A stretch of 64,000 bases of DNA, taken from Casuarius casuarius. Lineage: Eukaryota > Chordata > Aves > Casuariiformes > Casuariidae. The DNA lies in NCBI GenBank assembly GCA_003342895.1, contig PTFA01000542.1, positions 90,001 through 154,000 of the forward strand. Direction: 5' to 3'. The translations under genes and the position numbers were made by a program. The notes beneath the pieces are model-generated. The model saw nothing but the letters and a program-made list of their open reading frames with translations. It made no database searches and had not been told where the DNA came from. Positions 25,301-38,158 of the stretch are shown here, piece after piece; within the stretch, counting starts at the first letter, position 1; each line of letters begins with the position of its first letter.

Positions 25301-28107
25301 AACAGCTTTGGAAATAGTTCCAGGATGTCAAGGGGTAAGAATGGAGGAAATCCTTGAGATGAACACTGACTGGCTGACAATCCAGAGGAATATTTGATAC
25401 AAACCTTCAACCCAAACAACGAGAGTTTGCAGTAATGTGATTATCATAGGATTAGCTGGATACACCAGAGGATTGTGCGGTGGATTTCTAGTTGAAATTG
25501 TTTTTACAATTTCCTCTTTAATTTTGTTGGGAAATGAAGGTCATACCTCTTTTTCATTCCAAAGGAAAAGTTAGATTTTATTCACACACCAAATAATAAG
25601 AAGGGGAGATGATGCTAGTGGAGAATGGGCTGGCTTCACATGAAATAAAAATAGTTTGTCTAGAAAGTCTTTTGTTGTCTCAAAATATTTCTGATGAAAA
25701 TATCAGGTGTAGCCACAACATCTGTGGTAACTGGACAGATAAATAGACAAGCAAGGACAGCACTAAGGGAACACTAGGAGATTCAAGAAGGGGGTGGACA
25801 GACATGGAAGGACAGAGGTTCAACACAGCTTAAAGAAGAGGAAAAGAATCTAAAGCTTGACTTGTTAGGGAAGAAGATACTGTAAGTTTTCTAACTGGTT
25901 TTGAACTGGAAGGAGGGAGATGAGACATTAACTAAAGGGGCTGATAGGGGAAACAACTGAACACATGGCAACCAATACTGCTGCTCTTGAAGAAGCAGCC
26001 AGCTCTGTATCCTTCATATTTCCTTCAGATTTTCACAAACTTCTTTCAAATTTTGTCACCTTCTGCTTTTTCCTAGCTATGCCATAAGCTTGCTGGGTTT
26101 CTGACCCTGTTTTGTGAACTCCAAAGACTGACTTTCAGGTCCGTGTTCAAACCTGGTTACCTTTCCCTTTTACAACTAGACAAGCTGCTCACAAAACTTG
26201 CCAGCTGTTCAGGAATATCTGCTGGAAGGGCTTTCTTGTAAAAGTGCAAATTTCTGAAAAGCTAGGAATTTTCCAGGAATAAATTTCATTTTTACAGTAT
26301 ATTAATTTTGTGCTCCTAATTAGTATTTTTGTCTGAAAAATCACATTGGAATATGTTTGATCAACTCAATATTTTCCTGGACAGAGATGAAATCTTTTGA
26401 GCAGAATATTCAACCTTTGCCTGTGTTTCCTGCTATATGGGAATTGTAGTTCCAAGTCTTCTTCTTCCCTCTGGTCTCAACTCACTGGAGAACACCTTCC
26501 GCATTTAATTCATACATTTATTTTTTTTTCTGAGCTACCTTGTGCATTAGTGGAGCTATACATCTGAATACATTATAGAAAATGCTGTCTATCCATGCGG
26601 CAGCTGGGAAAAAGAATGGCATCGGAAATATGAACTTCACTCTCAAAGGGCAGCTGAACAATATAATTTTTTGTCAAAGAGATTTCAAGCAAGGTGTTTC
26701 AGGTTATTTCACCAAAAGAAAATAAAATATTTAAATTTTGACAATTAAAAAATACTTTGATAGAAAAACACTGAAACCCAAATGTCTCAACGTTCCCAGT
26801 GCTTTGCTTTTTCCATCACATGGATTCCAGATAAAGTGTTTAATTTCAGCTTTTCCTCTTATTCCAGGATAAAAACTGCATGTTGAAATATCAGAAATAT
26901 TGTATTTGGGTTGTCAATCTGGACTCTGCTTATCACTAATTAAGATCTTAAAAGTTGCAGTTTAATATTTCCTCTTTGAGAAGTACAAAATTGTTGATGA
27001 CATTAGAAATGATCCTTAGATTGTAAATGTCTCTATTTCAAATTAATTCCAGATGCAGATCGTAAATATTGGTTACTATGAGACGGAAAATTTTAGCTTG
27101 GGATTAATGCCTCTGCAACACAAACCAATTGAAGTTTTTTTTTCTCTGTGCTTGTCTAGCAAGCTGAATAATTGACTGCCAACATACTCTCCCTGTTCCT
27201 ATTTCTGGATCTGTCGGCAAGCTATAGAATTGTGTTTGTCTGTGTAAATGTTTGTAACACTCACTCGTGCATACGATGGCTGTGAAGTGAGGGTAACTCT
27301 TTGCATGAGAAGAGATTGCAAGATGCAGCCCTGCTTTGTCTAATTTCTTCCTAAGTGTTTTGTAGCAACAGGAAATTGTTCCATCATAGACTATATCTGT
27401 CTGTAGCATGCCTGTTATCAGACTGAAAATGCCATGGCCTCAAGAGGTAGCGAGATGAGCTGGCATATAGTCAGTCATTTGAATCAGTATTGCTCAAGGA
27501 TTTTGAGGTTACAACTTGTGGCTGGCAGCTTTTATCTGAATCAAGTTTTCAATGGTCTTTGATTGGCCCAGGCACCTTTTCTCCAGTATTCTCCCTTCTG
27601 TTCTCAGTGCTCCCAAAAGCCCTCTGGATGTCACTTATGTCCCTCATAAGGAGGCTGGAAATCAGGTTTTTCTTCTTCTTCTTGGTTGACTGGACTCAGA
27701 TCTTTCTTGGCTGCTGTCAAAGCACTTCTGCTATAGCCTGCATGATTTTCAGCTGACTAGTGGGAAGCCCGACACTCCTTACCTGTCAGAGCAAAGCCCC
27801 ACCCCTGAGTGAGTCACAGCTGAGTCCAAGTGCTTGACAGCCCTTGAGCAGTCTCAGCTGCAATTTCAGATGATGTGACCCACAGTTCTCAGCTTGCTCA
27901 GCTTCTACATGCAAGAGAGTGTTGTTGGCCATTGTGTGCTGATTCCTACACCATCCCAAAGAGACATGAGCACAGTGGTGGTCTGGAATCAAGGCATCTC
28001 TAGAAAGGCTGGAACCAACTGATGCTCTGGAATTCTGTGGAGTCGCATACCTACATGGGAAGGTGGATTGTGTCCCTAAGTCAGGAAAAGTCATGATCCC
28101 TTAATAT

Positions 28108-28127
28108 TGTGGGGAGTCTTCCCCACA
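28108..28127. repeat. Perfect inverted repeat (8-bp arms, 4-nt loop)
   Basis: TGTGGGGA and TCCCCACA flank GTCT, and the sequence continues with ATAAAAGG. The stem is GC-rich and would be stable in RNA or extruded DNA. No associated gene was found. Confidence 0.6.
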
Positions 28128-29520
28128 TAAAAGGAGGAAAGAGCTGAGGGTAAGAGGGAGAGGAGACATTGGGAGGCAAACAAGGGCTGGTCACTCTTTG
28201 AATTTCAGAGTGGATACCTCCCTGAGTGAGAAAGTGCACTTCAGGGCCTCAGCTGGGTTTCTCTGATTTTCACCAGTTTTGTTTTCTGCCAGTCCTTCTG
28301 GACTCTCCACAGTTTCCCATCTTGGCTTCTTGGGTTCTGGCTCAGCCCTACCAAATGAAGCTGTATCTCCTGTGGCTGCTTGGTCTACTGTGCCCATGAT
28401 GCCTACAGGTTCCCAGCCTTTCCCTTTTCACAGGCATAGCTGATCTCAGCAATATATAGCAATTTGGGGTAGGGGGTGGGAAGAGATCAGACTGAGGCAG
28501 TCCATGACTCTCCCTCTTCGTGCTGATGCTCATTTCATGCAGTGAGGTGAGGCCTATGTTCCCATTCCAGAGCACCAGCTATCATCCCCAGAGTTGTAAC
28601 ATTGGTTAGCAGCATGTGAGAGGAGGCTGTTTGGTGCGTCTCTCCAAGAGTTCAAAACGTTGAGAGTAGCCACCTGTATTACAGGCTTTTTTGGCCATGT
28701 GGTCAGCATGCTAATGTCGCAGCTCAGTGAGCCCCAAGGCACTCCCCACTGGCTGATGTTCTGCTTCTTGCAGGAGAGGGTACCAGACTGCAGCAGGTGC
28801 CTGTAGTAACCATGGTTCATCTGGCCTTTCTGTCCTCTGATACCCTTCAGGAAGCTGCACTGATCTCTGAGGCTGAGGGAGAGGGTGCATTGCCTTGCCT
28901 TGAGTGCTCAGGCAGTGACAGAAAAAGCCCTGGAGATGGCTGAGGGCCCTGCTTGTATATAAAGGCAGAGGAGTTGTATATAAGTATACAGACACTACTA
29001 AATTGGAAACTTCTACTGACAGCAGGGGTCTGTTGATTTCCAGAGCTAAACTGTGTAGAGCTTAACCCTAATAAATTACTCATCCACTTGTGAGCAGCTC
29101 TTCTATCTTCACTGCACCTCTTTGTATGAGTAATGGCTTTGTGGACCTCTGGAATGAACTGGAGAAAGCAGGGTATGTAGGACAACCTACCATAAGGGTT
29201 CACTTCGAGATGCATGTTAATTTTGCTAGCCTTTAAATACTTGCTAAGCATGTGTGAGGTTCTATTAGGTGATTGAAAGTGTGCTTGATTTTCATTTCCT
29301 GAAGAGTGAAATGCTCTCTTCCACACAAATCCATTCGTTTTCAGGGGCATTTATTGCTTCACAGTAAAATGCTGTCAATACTCATGTTTCCATGCCGGAT
29401 CTCATTACATTCTTTCTTGCAACTTCAGTGTCTGGAGTAATGTTATTGCAAGGTTGGAATTCTTTACAAAATGGTATTAGCTTTTTAGTCCACTTGTTTG
29501 CAATCAGAGGCTAGAAAATA

Positions 29521-29668
29521 TCAGTGAATGACTGAGGCTGGAAGGGACCTCTGGACATAACTTGCTCAAGCAGGGTCACCTAGAGCAGGTTGTCCAGGAC
29601 CCTGTCCAGTTGGGCTTTTGAATATCTTCAAGGATGGAGACTCCACAACCTCTCTGAGAATCTTCCTG
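29521..29668 (-). mobile_element. CR1 LINE 3' tail fragment (5'-truncated)
   Basis: On the + strand the sequence reads GGCTGGAAGGGACCTCTGGA, then the stretch ending in GACTCCACAACCTCTCTGAG. This is the reverse complement of the last part of CR1 ORF2 and its 3' UTR. Only about 150 bp is present, as expected for the heavy 5' truncation typical of CR1 insertions. No target-site duplication is expected for this family. Confidence 0.9.
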
Positions 29669-30810
29669 ATGTACACAAAAATTCAAATATTGGGATACAA
29701 GCAAAAAGAAAAAATACTTTACTTAAATATATTGTGACATGTCAGTCACTCTCATGACTTTTCTAATGTTTTGAGCAGTCAGCTCTACATTTGTAGACAG
29801 GAAGAGGGATCCCTTGGGCAACAAGGTTTTCAAGCTGCTGATCCTCTCCATTGTCTTACAGCTTTCTAGTAGTATAGTGATTACTGTAAAGACAGTCTCA
29901 CAGAGCCTGCTGTGCTGCTCTTATTAGAAGTATTGCTGTGCCTCAGAAAGGAAACAACAATAAAGAGAATATGTTGCTTCTGCATGCGTTAAGAGTACTG
30001 ATCAAACCGCATGAGATCCCATTTTAGACGTAATGTGCATTGGAGGGCAAAATTAGATTGAGAAGTAAATGGAGCCTAAAATTTCCATAGCTTTATTTGT
30101 CAGAAAGCCGTTCCTTTGCATGGTTTTAATTCTCCTAGTTCTTCTATTCATTGCATGTAGCATGCTGGCTGGAGTACATTTTAGAAATGATGGGTTTTAA
30201 AAAAAACATCTTTAATTTGGCCATTGTCGTATGGTGCATCAGGGCAGTTCACACCTAAAATGCAAGGGGATATGAAATGCAGAAACATGTTACACAGTAG
30301 TAGCCAAACAGCCAGAATAACACTGTCTGCCTTTGAGCAGGAAGTGGTGTTTCATTTGAGGCTTTCTTTTTCCTTTTGGTTTTGGTTTCTTTTGCACTTA
30401 TTTATATTTTGAACTATTTGAAGTTGGCTTTATTATTTTTATTTTAAGGTAAACTTTCATTTCATTCCTTCATGTAAAAACAGTGTATGATGAACTGTAT
30501 TTGTCCAAAGAAGAATATTTTGTAGGCTTTAAGATCACTGGTGGTGGTAAAACCATAATGTACTTGTGAGATTTCCTTTTTCTCCCCTCTTAACATGTCC
30601 GTTTGACAGGAGGAGGCTAATTGTTTGCTTAGCTAGGTAGACACATGGGTTTTTTTTGTCTTTGAAGGCAACACTTGATATCATATCCAAAGTACCACAG
30701 ATTGCTGAGTGAGGAATTCCCCTCTGAAATCATGAAAATTGTAGATCTGTATAACTGGCAGCAGTGATAAGTCCAGAGTTGGAAAGGACGCATGTTTACG
30801 TGTCTATCCT

Positions 30811-30846
30811 ATGCATGCATTTATGCATGCATTATGCATGCGTGCC
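30811..30846. repeat. ATGCATGC palindromic repeat cluster
   Basis: Three ATGCATGC-type blocks are separated by short AT spacers. Each block is self-complementary and alternates purine and pyrimidine, so it could adopt cruciform or Z-like structure. Simple repeat with no assigned function. Confidence 0.7.
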
Positions 30847-33333
30847 TTCAGATCACATTTCCCATGTCGGTTTTCTTTTCAGAAACAGACCTTCACAACT
30901 AGATTGACTTGCCTCACACTGTTTCATGAATTCCCACACATTAATTGGTTGCAATGTTCTTTTCCCATGTTGCATTCTGAAGCATGGAAATACAGATTAA
31001 GAGATGTGCCTGTGTCCTGCTGTTTTAATGATAATCTCTGTCGCCTTCTCGTTGTCGTGTGTGACAGAAGGAGGGCAACTCCTATGTTTACTATTAATCT
31101 CTGTGTAAAGAAAAGGTGCAGCCCAGACCCTCAGCTTGTTTGCATAACTCCATCAATTTCAGTTTAAATACCATGAGTATCTGTCTCTACGTTCTCGGTT
31201 TGAGATCTCATTTCACAGTGTGCTGAGGAGCTCTTGAGGAGGGATTTACACAAACAAAATGATCAGCAAACACTGCTCAAATGTCTTCATCCTTACAGTG
31301 GGTGGACAGTAGTCCTCTGTGTTCACCAGCAGATTGCTTTCTGTCCTGGGGGTGGAAGATGCTTGGGGCCTGGAAGAACTGCTTTCTCTTGTTCTCAAGA
31401 GCTGAAGTCCAGGCAAATGCATTTCCTTCACACTGGCTCCTGAACACCGGCTCAGCTCTCTGTGTTCCAGGAGTGAAATGGAGGCTTAGTTAGGGCCTAC
31501 AGCCAGCGTAAGCTGAGAAAGCCACTCAGGCTGTCAGGTCTTCATACTCTGGTTCCTCCTCTTAGTCCTTTTTCAAATCCTCAGGGGAATAACCCCATCT
31601 CTGGCTGAGACCCACCACAAAGGGTCTGCACTCTGTTCTGACAATGCCCTGCTGGCCCTGTTCCCCCCACTGCTCCCAGGATATGCTGAGTCTCATTAAA
31701 AATTAAATGACTGGGAAGAGTTGATTTTCCTGTCCTGTGAAAAAATTCAGGATTTTGATTTTTTTCAGGTCTATTTCCAAGTAAAAATCTCAAATTTGAG
31801 GGAAGTTTCATGACTTAAAATAGCAAACAAGATAAAAACAGTCCAGGGCAGTCTGCACTTCTTGTTTTTATTTCAACCGTTTTTTCTATCTACTCTCAGT
31901 ACTTACATTTTATGTGTATATTCCAAACCTGAAAATAAGAATTTTTTTAATTAAAAAGAAAAACAGAAAATCTAATGTTCTAACAACTTCAAAGCTTCTC
32001 CCAGGCACTTTTGGAGTTAAAATATCCAACCGAACAGCCACTCTGCCCACATAAAGTTCAGGTTTCTGGGATTTGGATTTTTGAGGGTATTTTGTTTTTA
32101 ATGAAAGGAGTTTATCAAAAAAAAAAAAATCTTTGCCAGCGCTGGTGTAAAGAAAAACCAATTGAAAGACCCCCTGACTGCAGTGCTCTGCCTTATCTAC
32201 CAGTCCTTGTGCCCCGCTGGCTCAACCCAGGAGCGCTCTGGTTCTGAGTCATTCAGCTGGGCAGGAGGAACTATCACATTGGTTTGTGCAGCTTTTCTTC
32301 CCATTAAAATGTGCACACACTTACTTGTTTTTCTCCTTTCTTATTTATTCTTTAATTATTTCTAATTTTATCTAATAAGCCAATCTTGCTAATAAATCAA
32401 GAAAAATGGCATGAACACAGAGCTCTTAGATCTAGCAGCACTGCTTAAAGCACACAGTTACTTTCAGGAAGAGACAGTGACAATAAGCATATAAACCTTT
32501 AATTCAGCCGAATTACGCTGGATGGAATGGGCAGGACACTAGAATACCAACACTCTACTTTTTAAAGTACTTAGCTTCTGTACCGGACCTTCTATGTAGG
32601 ACATGTACAGATAGAGGGGATGGAAGCTGAGTGTCTGTGTTAACTCTGTCAAACTTAAAATCATGTTTACTTTGTGGGACAGGTTTTGCGGAGGTATTCT
32701 GAGTGTACATTTCACACTTTATGTGAGATTCTGCTTGCCTTACCTTAGTCAGGGATATAGATATGGACTCTTGCCCATTTGCAAGGCAAAATAGCTCAGT
32801 TAGGTCATTTTTTGGTGAAATAAGGAAGCAGTATGCTTGTCTAGTGCTGCTATGCCCTATTTTTCCTCACCGATATACGTCATCAAATCACACTTTTCCT
32901 GTGTTGATCACCATACTTTGAAGTTCTGAGCAACTGCTGAGTGCACTGAATCCTGGCAGTAAAACAAATTTGGATGTGGACAAGGGTCACTAGTATAATG
33001 TGCTGTAGTTCATCTGGATTCCCTGGTTTCCTAACAGGTGTGAAAGCCACACTTGCTCATTTCAGGTTGATCATGCTCTTCAATAAAAGAGAAGTATTAA
33101 CAATTTTTAAGCACCCAGGAACTGTGCAGCAATGAGCATCCTTGTGGGACTGTGTGAGATAGATTCCAGCCCAGAAGGAGCCAGGGAAAGGTAAAATAAT
33201 TGTCATAGTAATTGTTTAGTCATTGGTCACACACAATTTTAGACTTCAGTAGGGGTGGATTCTTACAGAGGCATGCCCCATCTAAAACATCTTTCCCTAA
33301 TTTCCTTACAGATGTCCCCTCCAGTGCTGTGTC

Positions 33334-33357
33334 TGTGTGTGTGTGTGTGCACGCGCA
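33334..33357. repeat. (TG)n microsatellite extended by CACGCGCA
   Basis: Twenty-four bases of strictly alternating purine and pyrimidine, a TG repeat grading into a CG-containing end. This is the classic composition of Z-DNA-prone sequence. Confidence 0.75.
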
Positions 33358-33713
33358 ATAAACTGGGGGTCAAACTGGGGACTTACAATTTTGCATGTAT
33401 GTGCTGTGGGAGAGGACAGAGACCCAGATAGACCTTATAGGTCAAGACTGATGATAGGGTACAGCTGGGTAGTCATTCTCCTCTCAAGGACATAGCCTTC
33501 TCGTAGTAACATCCCTAAAAAGTACTTGATAAGCTGGGCTGGCAGTTTGCTCAGAGGCCACAACAGCTTAATGGCTACAAAGAAAATAGGATAGGATTTT
33601 TAGGCAACAGCAGCAAAAAGAGAGAGTCCAGGAGGTAACAGATCAGGCTGAGTGTAGAACATGTCATTCTTATCTTTCACTGCCAGAAGGTACAGCTTCA
33701 GAGAGTTGCTTAG

Positions 33714-33734
33714 AAAAAAAAAAAAAAAAAAAAA
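33714..33734. repeat. Poly(A) tract
   Basis: Twenty-one consecutive A. No retroposed body was recognised immediately upstream, so it is listed as a simple repeat. Confidence 0.75.
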
Positions 33735-34239
33735 TCAGAGCATTATTTTGTAATTCTCCATTGTATTTTCTCACTATGAGAAAATGTTGTTCTTCCTTCC
33801 TTTTCTTTTTTCCTGTCCTGCCTCATTTTCAGAACTGCAGCGGTGTCAGTGGGAAAAGTAGGAAAGACACCTGCAGTGAAGGGCAACTAGAGATTCCCTT
33901 AGACATCTGCTGCTCCCTTACGGGTGAGAAGAAAAATAAACCCACATCTGCAACTCCTGTTTCAGTACTTTGTGTTTAATCTGAATTTTATGGCTTTTCT
34001 AACAGATTACAGTGTGGCTGTCACAACCCTTATAGCAATAGCCTCACTGAATACTGTGCACTTCAATACCTCCTCCACTAATCTTTCCCCCACTGCTCCC
34101 ATTCCCTGGCTGCTAATTTCACGCAGGCACTTAAGCATGATGGATAATTGTGTTCTGCTTATCAATGTTTAATTTAAGGGCTGTTCCATCTGACCTGGAT
34201 GCCCTCTGCAAGAGCTATGCCTCATTATTGATTTCATGG

Positions 34240-34247
34240 TCACACCT
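34240..34247 (+). promoter_or_regulatory. T-box-like site overlapping an E-box
   Basis: TCACACCT, the reverse complement of the T-box half-site core AGGTGTGA, lies in the longer context GGTCACACCTGTGACA, where CACCTG is also an E-box that E2A-type factors could bind. Sequence match only; occupancy is not shown. Confidence 0.25.
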
Positions 34248-37042
34248 GTGACATTACCTACTTTGTAGGAAGTAGACTTTGACATTCCTGTGAGGCTTTG
34301 GCAGCCAGAGCTAATTGTCAGAAGAATAATCGAGTCAGCAAAATCATTACAGGTGATCTGTGTGTTACCACTGTTTTATCTGCCTCTAATTAGGTGCAGG
34401 AGAGGTAACTCATAGCAGTAAGCATGCTGCACTAGGTTTGATGTCCATAAATAGAGCTAGATGAGCACAGGAGGGAAGTTATTCATTAACAACTGCATTT
34501 CAGTTTGTCCAGGTCTTACCCTGGTAGTGTATCCCTTCCTGAAGTAATCAGACAAGATTTGATCCTGGAGGTACTGGTAGAAAACAAAATCAGAGTCATG
34601 CTCAGATTGAATGATGTAGTTAACATGGAAATCAGGAAAGTGCTTAAGATGGACTCAAAGGCCTGTAGCAGCTGTCAGCCTTGGGTTTGCAGGCTGAGCA
34701 TTTGAAGGGAAGAGAGTAGGAAGCAAGGCAGGGAAATAGGGAAAGGAGATAGAAAAGAAGGTCTAAGAGGAGGAGCAGCTGTGTAAAATACTCTGTAACT
34801 CAAATCATTTGTGAGGTTCAGGAGATTTGGCGCAGTTGCATGAAACTGTGGTAGCAGTGCACAGAAAGAGTCACTTCTATCACTGAAAAAAGATCTTCAT
34901 AGGAGGCAGGAGCACCCCTCATTTCTTTGCTGCTGAGCTGCTTCTGCCTGATGCTTTTGCCAGCCTCATTTTGTGTCGCTTTGTAATGTAGAACATAGGG
35001 AACTGTACTTGTAACTTGGAAGGGAAATCTGAATAGGATTGTGGCCAGAATTTTGGAACTCATGTGTAAATGTAATAGTACACCAAATATTTAAAATTCA
35101 GCTTGTAAAGTTGAATTCTATAATTTTCCCATACTTGTGGGAAATAATTCATTCATATTTTCTATGTAAAGGCTCTTGCTGGAATGTAAGGCAATAATGG
35201 AGTTGCTATGGTGCTGCATTGCTATTGTGTCAAGTGCAGAGCAATATTTCATATGCAATAAAACTAGAGAATTTTTTAGAATATGCTCATCTCTAGTTCA
35301 GGGTGATCTGCTGGCCTGTACTACTGCCATGGGCATGCCATCAGTGTAACACACAGGTTACTAGGCAGATGCGGGATGCAGGAACTGTGTGATAGGTCTC
35401 TGAGAGGCCCTTCTCCTGCCAAAAAAGTTGAACCTTTTGTCCAAAACTCTTTTTATTAGAATAATGATTAAAAAAGCAGGGTTGATATTACCAACATCTT
35501 CACTTAGAAGGGGACAGCTTTTCTTAGGAGGAAACAGATGTTCAGAAAAGAAAAGTCAGTTCTGGTAACAGGTTTGATTAAAATAGAATGGAAATTTGGG
35601 TCTACTTCCAGTGATGAAGAGGCTCTCAAAACACCATCTTTGTCAATTATTTATTTTCTTTTTCTGTAGAATTAAGCAAATACATCCCTGGCAGAAATGT
35701 ATCACAGGCTCACTTCTGGGGAAAGCTGATGTCTAGAGCTAAGAAGAGTCTGCAAAAGCTTATCAATATAAAGAGCAAATAGTGCCAGCACTGTGTGCTC
35801 TCTGACTGCCACGGGGCTGCAGGATTCTCCTCCTGGGGTCCTGGAGGCAGAAGAGCACAAATTCAGGTCTCTTCTACTGACTGCTGTTAATATTTCTGGA
35901 CACTTCACAAACCTGTCTCATTTACCAAGGCCACATAACCAGACCTTAGGGGGCAGGCAACTATCATTCTTCCATATTTCTAATAAGGTATCCGAGATTG
36001 CACAAGGTCGCTTTAGATAGAACACGACAAAAAGCCAAATCTAATCCAGTCGGTTATGCTACCTTTTGAAATGAGTTTGCCAAATCTGCTTGTGCACTTC
36101 TTTAATCATTACACAACATTTCTCCAGAACCAGGAATAAGGATTCCTTACATGCTAGAGCTATCTAATAAGTTGTTGTATGATGTACTTCCACAACATAC
36201 TAGCAGATCAAATGGGTTGACTCTGATAATCACCTGTCCCACTCCTCACATTATCGCTTAGGGAAGTCATAATACGTCTTGTGGTGGCATTTCTTCATCA
36301 CCACTTTACTTAGCATGGGGCTAAATTTTTTAAACTGTGTTGTCAAAAGTTATGGAAACAAGAGGAGGCAGAAATAGGTAAGTGAACAGCAGGGTTAGAG
36401 GAATAGCCTGAGAAGTTATGTTGGATAGTGATGACCAGCAGGAGAAAGGGAGGAAGGCAGGCTATAATTTTGTCAAGTGGCATGAAAAAATATGGGAGGG
36501 GGCATTTGCTTTCATTGGGGGATGAGAGGGTGTGAGCAGTTGGTTTCAGCTGGTGGATATGTGCACTTGCATGTGTGTATAGCACCCTCAGTGCTGGATG
36601 TGACATGGACTGGGTATTAAAGTGGGTGGCCATTTCAAACCAGGTGATGACTTTGTGAGAATGTTTGTAATTAGAATAAGCACACACTAGGGATTCACCT
36701 AGCATCATCAGGATGATTTTTTAACACTGACCTATTCCATATTTGAACCTTTGTCTTTAGAAAGGTAGGATTACTTTATTAATCCACTGCACTACCTAAT
36801 CTTTCACTGCATTCCTGAGCTGATGGCAATTTCATGTCTGCTGTAGGCGTGAAATAGAGGATAAAAGCTCCTGTATGTGGTTACTCTTTTGTTTCTTTCA
36901 GTGTAACCCATAGTCAGTCTCAAAGAGGAAAATTTCAAGCCCCTCTGTAGTGGAGGAGCTGTTCTGAGGCACTGATAAAAGGGCTTTTTAATCATCCTCC
37001 CAAACACCTGAACCCCATACATTTTCTAATGTATCCTTTGCA

Positions 37043-37054
37043 GTAATTAATTAC
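37043..37054. promoter_or_regulatory. Perfect 12-bp homeodomain-type palindrome
   Basis: GTAATTAATTAC is its own reverse complement and carries two overlapping TAAT cores, the shape bound by paired-class homeodomain dimers. It lies in intron 7 within unique-looking sequence. AT-rich introns contain such words by chance, so the call is weak. Confidence 0.25.
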
Positions 37055-38150
37055 CTCTCTAGTGGATTCGTTTCCTTCATACTGTTACTGGCAATCAGGT
37101 AGATAAAGGGAAAAATGTGTTGGTGCCCTGTGGTATTGAAAGTGAAGGGTTTTCACACTGTCAGGGTAATGAATTCTGTAAGGGTTTGAAGCACCTGAGC
37201 TTGGGGAAGTCCTTGTGTCATGTTTCTGGAAGTGACAACCCCCAGTGGTTAATTACTGCCATGGACGAGAGCTGAGCTGATAGCAAAATGAGATAAGTTC
37301 ATTAGAAGTTAAATTTGAAGTTAATTGGATTCACGTTTACACACAGTAATATACAAAGATACACCTGGAAGTGCTCTTTACCGCTTTTTGATATTTTTAA
37401 AGGTAAATGAACTGAAGAATGTTTCTAAACCTCTTCCTCATTTTTTCTCATTGTGGTTTGGAGATGAGAAAGGCTTTTCATGCTTTATGCTGCTCTTTCC
37501 CTCTAGCTGACTTCAAGTATCTTGTGTAGGAACAGGGGCATTCATAAATCTAAGTATTAGTTACCATGTCTGCTCAGAAGGGTGTGTTGCTGAAGCTGGT
37601 TGCAACAATTATTTCTTTTATGGAAGAAAATTACTTATTTGCACTTCTGGAGAAAAGATAATTTGCTTTCACTATAAGCACACTGTCAGGTCTCAGTGAA
37701 TGGAAGAATAGACATTCATTGCGTATCTTTTGTGGACAGAGCCAAGCATTTCAACACGTGGTTGAGGCCTCTGGCCCACAATCTCAGTTGATATTATTAT
37801 TAGGCATCACCATATTTTAGTTTTTTGGAGCAATGTGGAATGAACTCAAGCAGGAATATGCCTCGAACTTGAAAAAACATGAATGTTTTTGTTCCTGAAG
37901 TGAGCTTGTGATGGTTGTGTGCATGCAAGAACGTCTGTATAGAAGCATTTGCTCCACTTCTACCTAATGCCAGACTGGGTTGTGTATACTTTCTTATCAT
38001 GTGGCATGCCTCAGCTGTGTAGCTAAGCAGTCCTCAGGCCCAAGCCCTTAATGGACTGGGTCCGTACTTGCCTCTTGTTGGCACTGTAGAAGGTGTTTTT
38101 GATTTGCGTGCGCTCCTTCAGCCCGGGGACTATTTGCAAGGAAACTCACC

Positions 38151-38158
38151 ATGCAAAT
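38151..38158 (+). promoter_or_regulatory. Perfect octamer motif
   Basis: ATGCAAAT, the POU-factor (OCT1/OCT2) octamer used in B-cell promoters and enhancers, is present. It is followed by GCATT, which extends a partial reverse overlap. It sits in a stretch with several CpGs (near 38106-38126). A single 8-mer match can occur by chance in a window this long. Confidence 0.25.

Larger units (their letters stand above)
24179..29520. other. Intron 7 stretch without recognisable genes
   Basis: Contains a 16-T run at 24431-24446, a GA microsatellite at 25282-25300, a short TTC run near 27669-27683 and a perfect hairpin at 28108-28127. The 167-codon frame on the - strand at 28847-29350 has no recognisable domain and no splice context that I could support. 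Confidence 0.65.

Noticed and set aside
28847..29350. 167-codon open frame on the - strand
   Set aside because: No domain, signal or conserved motif recognised; likely a chance frame.
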